From contig NC_069364.1 of NCBI RefSeq assembly GCF_021730395.1, positions 77,059,501-77,123,500 on the forward strand: DNA of 64,000 nucleotides, written 5' to 3'. A model generated the notes under the pieces. The model searched no databases. It was not told where the DNA came from and saw only the letters and a program-made list of their open reading frames with translations. Positions 34,401 to 43,300 of the stretch are shown one piece after another; positions within the stretch are counted from its first letter, which is position 1, and each line of letters begins with the position of its first letter. The DNA comes from Mercenaria mercenaria (lineage: Eukaryota > Mollusca > Bivalvia > Venerida > Veneridae). Position numbers and translations under genes: made by a program.

Positions 34401-35977
34401 TTGGAGGTCCCCAAGACCTTCCTGCGTTTTGCAACTTCCACCATCTACTTCAGTAATCAATGAAATCCATGTATCAGTTGTAACATGGTCGGTATTTACT
34501 TCTGTGAAAGAGGGGAAGTATTATTCTTATATTAAGTGACAAACAGTGCTATCACAAAATTGAACAAATTTTAAAGTCAAAAGTTTTATTTTCAGGAATG
34601 GTTGTTGTCTTTCCTACACATATTTATCACAAACATCTTTGTTATCACAAACTGACATTTCTAGATTTTAATAAGCTAATGAATTTGTATGCTGTGACAT
34701 AATCCTCACCCTTGAAAGGCTGTTGATTTCAAAGTATATTTCTCTGACAGATACCTTTTCTAACAAATACTCTGGAAGAAAACCATCTTGATTACAGACA
34801 AAGTGAATGTTACACAGTCAATAATTAAATTGTAGTGCAGTGCTTGAGTATGACAGAGACAATGACTACTGTATAATTATTCAGGTGATACAAAAATTAC
34901 TGCTCAGGTTCTCCTGGAGAAGGTATTAGAGATCGAGGAAGCAGAAAATCCACCCCAGGCTGCATCTGCAACAACACCGCCAAAAGCCAAGCCAACTACT
35001 CAAACTGCTAAACTAAAAGTGTCAAAGTCTGTAGAAGGTGCCAAGGCTGCTGCTAAATGGAAAACAGAGGAAAACCCTGTAGGAGCTAAAACATCAGTTG
35101 AAGAGAAGGACAAAGGTAATGAATCTGAATTATATTTTCACAGATTTTTAGGTTCTATAACTAATAAAACAATAATTCTTTATTTTTACGAAAATGATAG
35201 GTATTCATATAGAAAAAAAAGAAACTCATGTTGTCATGTCATTCTTTCTGAAAATGCATAAATCAACGATACTTAGATACACTATATTCATCACAGCTTA
35301 TAAGAAACCACAGTTACATGAATAAATGAAAAGGGTTCATTGTCAATAGCAACAAGTGTTGGTTAAATGGAATTTAAAAACTGTATTTTATAGGACAGAA
35401 TATAAGCCTGGAAAGTACATTGGAGAAAGAAGTACAAGAAGAAGAAAACTCTGACAATAAGGTTGAATTGACCTGGCTTTCTGACATTGAAATGAATGCT
35501 GCCCAGACTCTTCTTAAAAGTCAGTTTCCCGGTGTCAATGGTCTTTGCAATGTACTTCTGTTTGAAATAAAACAGTTTCACGCACATTCCCAAGCATTTA
35601 TTCAAATCTATAACGCAGATAAAAACCACTGGGTTGTTATTTCTTCAATTGGACTAAAAACTGGAACAGTTGCCGTTTATGACAGCTTTTACAGCGCCAT
35701 TAGTGAGGACACGTTTAATGTTATACGTCGTCTGACAAATTTAGAAAATGTGAATATAATAATGCCCAAGACACAGAAACAGACAAACGCAAATGACTGT
35801 GGATTGTATGCAATAGCATTTGCAACTGCCATATTGAATGGAGTTGATGTCTCCTCTCTCAACTTGGACCCCGAGTCACTAAGACTACATCTTGCCAAGT
35901 GCTTTTCGCAGAACAGAATGGAACTTTTCCCTGAAACTAAGGCACGAAAACCCTCGTCTTCCAGCTCGAAATGTTAG
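13232..35977 (+). CDS. IAP-like gene: BIR, second BIR, UBA and C-terminal Ulp1/C48-type protease
   Basis: Exons supported by splice sites and matching phases: up to 14036, 18032-18163, 18299-18317 plus 20222-20241 (one exon split by an element), 20625-20761, 21361-21385, 24062-24187, 34885-35115 and 35394-35977 (TAG stop). All junctions are phase 1 except 20761/21361 (phase 0). Order of domains: intact BIR (CxxC, C-x16-H-x6-C), second BIR (HTPQELAETGFFYAG, then IRQWTKDDNPWIEH), UBA (LLSDAAQSVLEMGYQP), basic Lys/Ala/Pro linker, then a 190-residue C48-like protease with NHW, VYDS, Q and NDCG. BIR proteins usually bind caspases or signalling partners, and many end in a RING ubiquitin ligase; no RING is seen here. 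The 5' end is not found: ATG at 13232 is only the first Met of the open frame and corresponds to an internal BIR position. That the protease exons belong to this gene is inferred from phase, strand and spacing; they could be a separate gene. Symbol withheld because IAP orthology is not clear. Confidence 0.68.
13462..14036 (+). CDS. IAP-like gene, exon with the intact BIR
   Basis: The BIR runs about 13630-13840: RYELLRFCTLRSYP at its start, LAEAGFYYA, then VVCYCCGVRRYNW, MKIHERINPNC. The zinc ligands follow the family spacing C-x2-C-x16-H-x6-C. Downstream is a linker with VPVQYFGPF and PRERSGQNEDVNNDW that is duplicated from the upstream copy. The exon ends at CTTG|GTAAGA (phase 1), and the next exon begins with a matching phase. 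The open frame continues upstream to 13232 without a clear acceptor at 13462, so the left limit given here is the duplication boundary, not a proven splice site. Confidence 0.72.
14050..14500 (-). repeat. Dispersed repeat flanking the BIR exon, copy 2 (inverted)
   Basis: The reverse complement matches 11815-12250 and 16640-16920 (for example CTTCTGGACAGTG and GAATTCCGGGAAAGGGACC). It begins right after the BIR exon donor, so the copies at 12 kb and 16.8 kb carry pieces derived from, or shared with, this intron. Confidence 0.65.
15559..16477. mobile_element. TTAA-flanked MITE, about 0.92 kb
   Basis: Ends GGATGTAGGAGCG and CGCTCGTACATCC are inverted repeats with one mismatch, flanked by TTAA on both sides (15555-15558 and 16478-16481). 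TTAA duplications are used by the piggyBac and Kolobok families; the tips do not start CCC, so Kolobok-like is the better guess. No transposase is visible. Confidence 0.7.
16607..16648. repeat. ATC trinucleotide microsatellite
   Basis: A run of TCA/ATC units (ATCATCATCATGATATCATC and following) lies in the intron of the IAP-like gene, immediately before repeat copy 3. Confidence 0.85.
16640..16920 (+). repeat. Dispersed repeat flanking the BIR exon, copy 3
   Basis: A direct match to 11815-12250 (AACATTGTTGCAAATGCATC, CTGAACTGTCCAGAAGTG). It extends through TTCTACGATTTGATGATGTT to CATCGAATTTT, which matches the inverse of the start of the intron at 14050. Confidence 0.65.
18032..18163 (+). 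CDS. IAP-like gene, exon with first half of BIR 2
   Basis: Acceptor TTTTTTTCTGACAG, donor GCAG|GTTAGC, phase 1 at both ends. It encodes AREGSYSGWPDTASHTPQEL and AETGFFYAG: the BIR R-x-x-(S/T)-x-x-x-W-P start and the (A/L)-x-x-G-F-(Y/F) turn. The phase fits exactly with the exons on either side. Confidence 0.8.
18299..20241 (+). pseudogene. BIR 2 zinc-site exon split by a transposon
   Basis: The acceptor TTTCTTTCTTTCAG and donor GATAG|GTAAGT are intact. The coding parts 18299-18317 and 20222-20241 encode GFGDCV and CFYCGIG, the BIR segment carrying the CxxC zinc ligands, joined by an Arg codon spread across the insertion. The flanking exons continue with IRQWTKDDNPWIEH. The exon without the insertion would be 39 nt, phase 1 to 1. 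As it stands, reading through the left junction meets a stop within about 25 codons. Because the exon is symmetric, skipping it would keep the frame but lose both cysteines. Confidence 0.72.
18318..20219. mobile_element. TIR element with bidirectional subterminal repeats, inserted in a BIR exon
   Basis: Terminal inverted repeats CCCTTACAGAAG (18318) and CTTCTGTAAGGG (ending 20219), flanked by AG on both sides (18316-18317 and 20220-20221), suggest a 2-bp duplication. Inside each end are many copies of GTACACAGCATGTACGC and its inverse (about 18340-18610 and 19740-20190), with an AT-rich centre. Arrays of short subterminal repeats in both directions with a 2-3 bp duplication recall CACTA/EnSpm elements, but the tips do not begin CACT and no transposase is seen. 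The family is left open. Confidence 0.72.
20625..20761 (+). CDS. IAP-like gene, exon with second half of BIR 2
   Basis: It encodes IRQWTKDDNPWIEHARWSRN followed by CVFVKIKKG: the BIR W-x3-D-x-P-W-x-E-H-x6-C core with the last two zinc ligands. Acceptor GTGTTGAAAAG is purine-rich just before the AG, which is weak. Donor AAGAT|GTAAGT is strong. A 25-nt exon follows at 21361-21385 (NEAQSKSI), with acceptor TTTTATTTCAG and donor CATTG|GTAAGT. Confidence 0.82.
21636..23604. mobile_element. TIR element with a large palindromic interior
   Basis: Inverted ends of 30 bp with two mismatches: CTAGATGCCAACGGGCAACA at 21636 and the inverse of CTAGATGCCCACGGGCAACA ending at 23604. The outer parts contain units with TTTGACCTTTGACCCC, TGTGACCTTGACC and GAGACGGAGTGTCATG in both orientations. 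The centre is the palindrome listed separately. No coding region is seen. The CTAG end followed by TTT is also found in some HINEs, so the class is uncertain. Confidence 0.6.
21918..22835. repeat. Imperfect palindrome with arms of about 330 bp
   Basis: The left arm (about 21918-22245) and right arm (about 22500-22835) are inverse copies: GCCTCTGTACATGTTATACC against GGTATAATATGTACAGAGGC, AAGAACCATGGTCATGAAGG against CCTTCATGACCATGGTTCTT, and CTTGCTTGACCTTCCCT against AGGGAAGGTCACGCAAG. Spacer about 255 bp. It may be a fold-back element inside 21636-23604. Confidence 0.68.
24062..24187 (+). CDS. IAP-like gene, UBA-domain exon
   Basis: It encodes NQLPAQEIERILLSDAAQSV followed by LEMGYQPRIIKKAIEQILRQ. 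The LEMGY loop and the third helix match the ubiquitin-associated domain found between BIR and RING in many IAPs, where it binds ubiquitin chains. Acceptor CGAAAGCAG, donor AATG|GTAAGA, phase 1 on both sides. The next exon is 10.7 kb away, beyond repeat-filled intron. Confidence 0.78.
24571..24965 (+). mobile_element. HINE-like element, CCCCGCC family, 5' part
   Basis: It starts TTATCCTCCCCCCGCC with an AAAGGCGGAGGAATATAG partner, then GTCCGTCCGTC repeats and two units with CCAGAGTTATGGCCC. It is related to 2636-7080 by its ends. It runs into another insertion at 24966 and no 3' end is recognised. Confidence 0.55.
24966..25041 (+). mobile_element. HINE-like element, TTAGCTCACCTG family, 5' end only
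   Basis: TTAGCTCACCTGTCACATAG with inverted partner and CCTTCGTCCGTCGTC leader, as at 1582 and 56073. It is cut off after about 75 bp by the start of the inverted-repeat element at 25042. Confidence 0.6.
26236..27392 (+). mobile_element. HINE-like element F, TTATACGCCCG family, complete
   Basis: It starts TTATACGCCCGTTTG with an AACGGGATGTAT partner. Four units with GGAGCATATCTTCTTCATGC follow. The 3' part repeats GGGAAAAACCAAGACCAC and ends with inverted start CGGGAGTATA, a GTGACATTCTGGCAC hairpin and CTCTTG at 27392. Removing it gives CCTTAACTTTTTGCCGGATA, the sequence found uninterrupted at 30209-30228, so its ends are fixed by an empty site within the same host element. Confidence 0.8.
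27570..28763 (+). mobile_element. HINE-like element, TTAGCTCACCTGAGCC family, complete
   Basis: It starts TTAGCTCACCTGAGCCAAAG with hairpin partner GGCTCATGGTGAGC. Four units contain ATATAGGGAAAACTTTG and CCTCTACCAAAATTGTTCAA. It ends CAGGTGAGCGATCCAGGG, GGGTCATCATGACCC, CTCTTG at 28763. Confidence 0.78.
28859..30070 (+). mobile_element. HINE-like element, TTAGCTCACCTGAGCA family, complete
   Basis: It starts TTAGCTCACCTGAGCAATGC, a near-perfect hairpin with TGCTCAGGTGAG. Seven units of about 145 bp carry AACTAGGTCACTAGGTCA and CCTTGTGTATGCGATAG, the same core as 1-705. It ends GGGTGAGCGACATAGGG, a GGGCC...GGCCC hairpin and CTCTTG at 30070. Confidence 0.78.
31132..33191 (+). mobile_element. 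HINE-like element, TTGTGCCCCCA family, split by a Tc1 remnant
   Basis: It starts TTGTGCCCCCAAAAATG with TGGGG partner and GTCCATCTGTCCATCC leader. Units with GTGCACCTGGTGTTCT and AGGGCATAAAAGTTTG lie on both sides of the inserted transposon. It ends with inverted start AATTTGGGGCATC, a GTGTCCTATGGACAC hairpin and ATCTAG at 33191. Confidence 0.65.
31718..32580 (-). pseudogene. Tc1/mariner transposase remnant
   Basis: On the minus strand, in order: TGRVNDESRQPRRRVTMPA (32.55 kb), RHQRKTRAERPNVLFTGESW then FNLYDNDGRMRVYRR (32.3 kb), RGNLNAARYQQDIL (32.05 kb), LWDDLNRRARSRP and WKNIPQWVIRNYELLMRQRC (31.8 kb), ending ATGGHMKY. These match the order of Tc1-family transposase: the DE(S)xF first aspartate region, the RGNLNAxRY block and the HLWDxLxRR block. 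Here DES reads GES, and the blocks lie in different frames with stops between, so it is dead. Terminal repeats were not resolved; the transposon probably spans about 31440-32590. Confidence 0.8.
33192..34884. other. Intron DNA without recognised features
   Basis: Open frames at 33016-33399 and 33988-34206 match no family I recognise and lack supporting splice context; the first begins inside the HINE. Probably intron of the IAP-like gene. Confidence 0.4.
34885..35115 (+). CDS. IAP-like gene, linker exon
   Basis: Acceptor AATTATTCAG, donor AAAG|GTAATG, phase 1 both sides. It encodes DTKITAQVLLEKVLEIEEAE, then a Pro/Thr/Lys/Ala-rich stretch (TTPPKAKPTTQTAKLK). TAQVLLE...IEE resembles the helix that follows UBA in molluscan IAPs. 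The rest looks disordered and basic, ending in a mixed-charge stretch (VEEKDK). Confidence 0.68.
35394..35977 (+). CDS. Ulp1/C48-type cysteine protease domain, terminal exon of the IAP-like gene
   Basis: Acceptor GTATTTTATAG, TAG stop at 35975. After an acidic stretch (EVQEEENSDN) comes ELTWLSDIEMNAAQTLLKSQ, a start typical of the C48-like domains common in transposon-borne and orphan genes of molluscs and cnidarians. The catalytic set is present: His in NHWVVIS (about 35627), Asp in VYDS (35681), Gln in QKQTNAND, and Cys in NDCGLYAIA (35798). Ulp1/SENP enzymes cleave SUMO or NEDD8-like modifiers; orphan relatives have unknown substrates. The domain is about full length and the frame is open. 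Joined in phase to the linker exon. Confidence 0.8.
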
Positions 35978-35996
35978 AATATAGAAGTGACAAAAT

Positions 35997-37053
35997 TACT
36001 ATATTAACTTGAGAACGCTTGTGCCAAAGGATCATAAATTTGGTACACAGGTGTAACATCATAAAACATAGGTCAAGTTCAACTTTGAGGTTAGTAGGTC
36101 AGAGGTCAAGGTCACAATGACGCGGAACAGTTAAACGATTTCCGGATGATAACTTGAGAATGCTTTGTTTCGTCGGGCCCTTAAGGGTGTTTCTCTTGTT
36201 GCTCTGTCTTCTGAAAAGGCATTGAGTACATACGTTTTTGGTTCTAAAGGTTTGCTTTTTATATATTTATACACGAGCATTTTTGTGTTTTACATGCCAT
36301 GCCTTTTTGTTTTCATTACGTGTGTTAGAGATTCACCTGGAGGGGATTACTTTTATTTACAGAGTGAGGTTGGGTGCGCACCATAAACCGGTTTAAGCTC
36401 CCCAGTGGTGTTTTTGCCACTGACCGTTCCAAGGCGGTGCCCCACTGTGTTCCTTTGTTTGTTCGTTTTGTCCTCGTATGTTGGCTTTGTGTGTGTGCAC
36501 ATGTATGTGTGTGTGTGTTTGTGGTGTGCACGTCTGTGTGTTGTAGGTTTCGTTTTGGGGAGGCTGCGATTTTGGTACGTGGCATTCCCTGTTTGATATT
36601 TGTCTGGGTTTTTTTTGGCCTAGGATCATAAAGTTTGGTACACGGGTGTAACATCATAAAATACAGGTCAGGTTCGACTTTGAGGTCAGTAGGTCAAGGG
36701 TCAATGTCACAGTGATCCGGAACAATGAAACGGTCTCCGGATGATAACTTAAGAACGCTTGGGCCTAGGATCATAAAAGTTGATAGGGAGGTTGATCATG
36801 ACCAGCAAATAACCTCTATTGATTTTGAGGTCAATAGGTCAAAGGTCAATGTCACAGTGACCTGGAAAAGTTAAACCGTTTCCGGACGATAACGTGAGAA
36901 CGCTTGGGCCTAAGATCGCAAAACTTAATAGGGAGGTTGATCATGACCTGCAGATGCCCCTATCGATTTTGAGGTTAGACTTTGACATTGGCTTACTTCT
37001 GTGACAAGGCCGTATTGTTGGGTTATAATTCGTCGCTCCTGTGGCAGCTCTAG
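35997..37053 (+). repeat. HINE-derived tandem units downstream of the protease exon
   Basis: Four units with GATAACTTGAGAACGCTTG, CCTAGGATCATAAA and AGGTCAATGTCACAGTGA, ending with GGGTTATAATTCG, CGCTCCTGTGG and GCTCTAG at 37053, the end plan of the HINEs. A matching 5' start is absent, so it is 5'-truncated. It begins about 20 bp after the stop codon and probably forms the 3' UTR. At about 36165-36615 it is interrupted by a segment with AAACCGGTTTAAGCTCCCC and CACTGACCGTTCCAAGGC followed by GT-rich DNA, probably a separate short interspersed repeat of unknown family. Confidence 0.55.
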
Positions 37054-38420
37054 TTATATTTACAAATACTGTTGATTGGTAGGATTAGAACGAAAAACAA
37101 GTCTCAAAGAGTTCTTCCTCTATAATTTATTAGAAGTATCTAATGAATGTATGTATGAAGTGCATTTAATTTGCTGTAAAAATTGTAGCGTTTTTACTAT
37201 ATTAATGAACTAATCTTACCCAAATTAATTTTGCCACCTAGTATGTCAACAAGTCACGTCAGGTATGTCATCAATGATTTAATTCCATCGATTTTGCATT
37301 TCAGTAGACATTTATCGTACGTCATAATTCTAATTTTAAAACTAATTTTGACATACATTTTCGTCTCATATTAATAAACGCATGAATGCATATCAGTTTT
37401 GACCACTGGACAATCAACTTTTATTGTATATTGTTTATCAGTATTCCTAGTCTTTTGTACAGTTCCATTTGTTTTAGTATTGGACCTTTGTGTGTCCAAT
37501 TTTGTGATGTTGTTTTTTTTTTGTTTAAGAGCGGCTGTTTCAGTTTTTGTTATCATTGTCATAACATATATAAACTGCACAGGCTTAGAGACGCAAAATA
37601 TAAAAATACATGATAACCATTTCTTATTTCTATTTTACCTATATGGAACTTAATTCAGAACGTTTGTCGGTATATCATCGACGTCGGGTTCAGAACTTGG
37701 TCATATGTGGTAAAATGGTAAAAAGTCAAGTCATAGAAAAGCTAATTTAACACTAGAGTTCACAATTGTTACTTGGACGTCCTAAAACTTTCTTGTCAAT
37801 TTCGAGTGTTTTATTCATATAACTTTGCACAAACAGTTAAGATAACAAGACTGGTCGCATGCGAGTCTAATTTTCCTCAAAAATCAAGAATAATTCTCTC
37901 AGTTACAATGCAGTACAAATAAAACATATCAATCATTCGCTTTTTTGTACAGATTAAAGTTGATAACAAGCATCATTTGTGGAAAAATATCAATACTTTT
38001 TAACAATTTGTTGTAAACACAGGTAAAAAAATTACCTGGACTTCATAACACGTGATTTCACGATAGAATCGCGATTTTAGTCTGAATACATTTGTTGTAT
38101 TTATATTCCTTGTACGGCTCGGAAAAGACAAAAAGAACATATATTGTAGTGCCCTAGAAATGGATTGACCATGATTTTACCATTTGTGTTTACATTAGAT
38201 GTCAGTGTCATTTAGAATATGTACATGTACGATACATGACCGGTGCTTTCTAATGAAGAGGATTTTATCGATTGTAAATGATATTTCACAGTTAATGTGG
38301 CAGTCACCTTTATTTCCATGTTTGGTACTGATTTAAATCAATACTTGTGCATGTCAACTCTTTTTAAGTTTTTATTGATGTAAATCCTGTTTGTTTTTAC
38401 TACACATGTTGTTGTTTTAA
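37054..38420. other. Intergenic DNA without recognised features
   Basis: AT-rich and no exon recognised. Open frames near 37386-37653 are short and lack support. Confidence 0.4.
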
Positions 38421-38439
38421 TACTGCCTGCCATTGCCGC

Positions 38440-38556
38440 TTTGCATTGTGGGAAGTGACGTCATAAAGGTCATACTTGTTTTATGTCAGAATTCTAGCAA
38501 TTTTTCAACTTCAGACCAGTCTTCTACAATAGTTGTACAAGGATCGGAAAAAGCAA
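38440..38556 (+). promoter_or_regulatory. Possible promoter and 5' UTR exon of the thioesterase gene
   Basis: GCATTGTGGGAAGTGACGTCA combines a GTGGGAA motif with a consensus CRE (TGACGTCA). About 90 bp downstream, GGAAAAAGCAAT|GTAAGG is a good donor that could splice to the acceptor CTTTACTTTTCAG at 40362. No TATA box is seen. Spacing makes it a reasonable TATA-less promoter, but there is no transcript evidence. Confidence 0.35.
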
Positions 38557-40376
38557 TGTAAGGATCATGTAATTTAATCTTCATTCTGTTGATTCGTAGT
38601 AATTTTTTGTCATTTAGATAGAACTATATAGTTTAATTGTTGTTTAAAGTGAGGACATGAATGTTTTTATCCGTCATATGATTTGTGACGGATTCCCGCA
38701 GCTTGCAGGGATCCGGCGGATTGGTTTTCCCTCACTTTTTCTTGTGCGATTGCCGGATTTTGGGAGAGTATATTCGAAGACTTCGACCTCTTTGGCTTTA
38801 GAGTAAACATAGATTTTTTCATTATTTTTAAGTAAACTTGGATTAGGATAGGCATTTGTTAGTTTAAGTGCATTTTTGGACACTTTCGAGAGGTGAAGTT
38901 TTGCTGTGATCAAAATTAGTATTTAAACCTTGTAGACTCTTTATATTAATTTTTCACAATGTTTTAATAACTTCAAATCCATATTTTATGCATTTGTTCC
39001 ATTAATTTATTGATATATGCTCATTCGTTATTTATTATCCTGAGAGATACTTTGTTAAGGGAATTTATTAACATAAATTTTGTTTTAAATTGAAATGGAT
39101 CTTAGTCTTTTGTTAAAGTTTATTTAAAGATACTCCCCTCCCCCCACCCCCGCTTTATTTTATCGAAGTCCATCCTTGGTTAAGTATTGTGTTCATACAT
39201 TTATGTCCGTCCGTCTGACTGGTGACATAGTTACCGGAGTAGTGGAGTCAAGTAAGTCCAGCCTTGTTGCTGAATTATTGTGATTGTGATTTGTCCATCC
39301 GTCTGTCTCATCATTGTAACGCGGTCATCTCGTGGAGCTCACCGGAGCGCTACAACATGGACAAACATGAGCAATTTGCTTCCTGGTTTTACTTGACATT
39401 GACTCTTTCTGAAGGCATTGAATGTTTAAAGCATCCTAAAGGTAAGACACCATCTCATATCGCTATTAAATTTGTAAAACTTATAAATATTTGTGACACA
39501 GTTCAATATTTAGGACAGGTGGTAGATAAATAAGATTGTATAAAATGTTTATCAAAGGGATACTGCACTGAAGGTACTTAATTAATTATTCTATTTTTGT
39601 TATAAATTTATTAACATACCAATATAAAATTTACAGCTGAAATACTTGTATATAATCCCCAGGCTATTTGTTTGTACTTATTGGTTATCCGACTAATTAA
39701 GACATGTCTACATTGCAAATATGTTTTTAAGAAAAAATGTCGATCATTTTTTGATCTAAATTTGAATCGAACTACTTTTAGTTAAAAGGTCAACACATTT
39801 TGTTTATCAGCCACTAAGTCACTGTGTTATGATAAGTAGATAGTTTTGTGTTTTAAATAAACTTTATATTATTTACACAGGCAGTATAATTTTCATGGAT
39901 ATAGGTCAGCATTTTCTGTTGGAATTGTAGATGTTTATTGGTTTAATCACATAAAATAAAAAGTGCCTTTTCGTATACTTCAAATATATAAGTAAATGTA
40001 AAATATAAGACAAATAATTGCGTATATGTTGTATGTACTAACTAATGCCCTTTCGAATACGTCAAGTATACGTTTTTATCCTTTTTTCTAAAGTTATGCC
40101 TTTTCACATACGTTAAATGTATGTTTAAATCTTTTTCAAAGTATTTGTCTTATATAACCAAATTTTACCGAATCGATTTGTACGTCTTACTTACGACCTT
40201 TGTTGAATCATTTTCGACCAGTAATTTTTGTTTCTCCCACTTAGTGTTTCTGGTTATTTCCTGTTATTAGATGTAGCATGGTGAAGCTATTTAAATGTAA
40301 AACACTATTATAAGTCTCGATTGTGATAAAAAACTATTCAAGAAACTATCTTTACTTTTCAGATAAATGAGAAAGC

Positions 40377-43300
40377 ATGTTACCATCTTCACTTCGTTTG
40401 TTAGTTCTGAAAAGACATATAAATCTTCATAGAAAGACTTGTTTTGGTAAGGGTGATAATGGATTCAGCATGACAGTTGCACCTTCTGTCGGTATGATTG
40501 ATGAAAAAGTTAGAATTCTACTATGCGGACTTGATGCCAAGCAAATCGTGACACTTATTGCAGATGTAACAGAAAACGGAATGAAGTTCGAATCCCGTTG
40601 TGTTTATCAAGCCGATACAAATGGAAATGTAGACAACTTTACTGACGAGTCCATTGGTGGTAGCTTTGTAGGTATGGACACAATCATTTTACGCATAGTG
40701 TTGTCACTTTTAAACTCCAGTTATCATTTAGTCTTCTTGTTTTAGTGTGCCGGTGAAAATAGTTTAGTCTTACCTTTTCCTGTTATACTAAAATCTTTAA
40801 TTAGTAGCATTTTTAGCTCATCTGATTTTTTGAAAAAAAAATGATGAGTTATTGTCATCACTTGAGCGGTTGTCGGCGTCGGCGTTGCCTGGTTAAGTTT
40901 TATGTTTAGGTCAGCTTTTCTCCTAAACTATCAAAGCTATTGCTTTGAAACTTGGAATACTTGTTCATCATCATAAGCTGACCCTGTATAGCAAGAAACA
41001 TAACTCCATCTTGCTTTTTGCAAGATTTATGGCCCCTTTTGTACTTAGAAAATATCAGATTTCTTGGTTAAGTTTTATGTTTAGGTCAACTTTTCTCCTA
41101 AACTATCAAAGCTTTTGCTTTGAAACTTGGAATACTTGTTCACCATCATAAGCAGACCCTGTACATCAAGAAACATAACTCCATCTTGCTTTTTGCAAGA
41201 ATTATTGCCCCTTTTGGACTTACAAAATCAGTTTTCTTGGTTAAGTTTTATGTTTAGGTCAGCTTTTATCCTAAACTATCAAAGCTATTCCTTTAAAACT
41301 TGCAACACTTGTTCACCATCATAAGCTGACCCTGTACAGCAAGAAATATAACTCCATCCTGCTTTTTGCAAGATTTATGGCCCCTTTTGGACTTAGAAAA
41401 TATCAGATTTCTTGGTTAAGTTTTATGTTTAGGTCAACTTTTTCTCTTAAACTATTAAAGCTATTGCTTTAAAACTTGCAACTCTTGTTCACCATCATAG
41501 CTGACCCTGTACAGCAAGCAACATAACTCCATCCTGCTTTTTGCAATAATTATTGCCCCTTTTGGACTTAGAAAAATCATTTTCTTGGTTGAATATTATG
41601 TTTAAGTCAACTTTTCTCATAAACTACCAAAGCTATTGCTTTAAAACTTGCAACAGTTTTTCACCATCATAAGTGGACACTGTGCATCAAGAAACATAAC
41701 TCTATCCTGCTTTTTGCAAGAGTGATGGCCCTTTTTAGACTTAGAAAATCATGGGTAGGACAATATTTCTATTATACAAAAAAAATCAGATGAGCGTCAG
41801 CACCCGCAAGGCGGTGCTCTTGTTTTACATTTAGGAATAGAACCTATGGGTTTATTTTGGAGTCTAAAATGTATCTCCGGACCCCAACGATCTGCTCGAC
41901 TGGTAAAGAAAGACGTGTGTACGCCAATGATCTTCGATATAAGGGTGTTTGCCGGGACACAAACTGGCTCTAACATTTCTGTTCCACCTTTGGTTTTGAC
42001 CAGATTACAGAGACTATACAAACATCCAGGCGTGAGGAGAATACCCCTAACAGGGAGATTCAAGGGAACAATTTTTCTACCAGAAGGTTGTAGTTAAACT
42101 TGATATAGACTTAATTCTATTGAACTATTCAAGCATATTGACAGTTATTGAAGGAGGTTTCTTCCACCCTAAAATTAAAGAGGTCATATGAAAGTAACAC
42201 ACGATAAAGGATTCAGGATAAAATGTTAGAGTATGTACTTTTCTAAGTCTAACTAATACCTGTTGTGTCTAGACTACCGATTTCCACTTTGTGATTTGCT
42301 TAGATATAAAATATTTCTGCTGAACTTTGGCAGAAATGTTGACCTTGCAATAGGCAACGTTTCTGTAAGGATTCATGACGCGTCGTGCAGTGGTCAGCAA
42401 GCTTAAATGTGGAATGCTAATGCTGTTTCAGGTACTTTGGTTCTGTAGAGCAACTAAGGTACTAGTATACCTGTTAAACACATTTCTGATTTAAGACTTT
42501 TTTATGGAAATGGATGCATACATGAGTGGGCATGCAGTTCGCTTGCATGATGCACGATAACTCGATGATTTTCATGTTTGAAATGTTACTCGTTTGCCTT
42601 TCAGGAGACGGGCCTTTCCCAGGTTTAATTGACATGTTTGGAGGTATTGTCAGTTTAATTGAGACACGAGCCGCTCTTCTAGCATCGCATGGATACGCTA
42701 CCATGGCATTATCGTACTTATACGGAGAGGGACTTCCACAAATGCTTATGAGTACCGATTTTAGCTATATAAAGGTGAAGATTGTTCTGAAAACGTCACG
42801 TCTGTTATAATGGACTTCGACTGACCTAACTTTAAGTGAACATGCAGATTTAAAATACTTATTGTGCTTGTAGGTAACCCGACGAAGTAATTTAATTACA
42901 TTTAATCTATGACTCGTTGAGATCAACTCCTGAAAGGTCATTCTAACATTGTCGCATTTGATGATGCATTTTGTCTAGTCTTAACAAATATGAATCTAAA
43001 TTGAAGTCGATACCAGCAGTGTACGCATAATTATCTTTCCAGTTTACGATATTTTTAAAGTAATAAGTTTGCAGTCAAGTACCATTGATTTATCAGAAAT
43101 ATTGTCTATATCTGTTCTACTTTTTCAACTTGCTTTCTGTTCAAGAATGATACTTGTAGCATTCAGTTCGTCTAATTTTAGCAATTATATATTTAACATT
43201 CCATTACTTTCAGGAAGCGTGTGAGTGGTTTATGGAACAAGATTTCATTGACAAAAGTCGTCTTGGTGCGGTCGGATTGTGTTTTGGAGGCTTTCTTTCG

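Noticed and set aside
36325-36657. His/Thr-rich open frame
   Set aside because: Translation of a GT/CA-rich stretch inside an interspersed repeat.
39264-39533. 89-residue open frame upstream of the thioesterase
   Set aside because: It resembles no protein I know; a CATCCTAAAG|GTAAGA donor lies inside it, so it may be a 5' UTR exon, but there is nothing to confirm coding.
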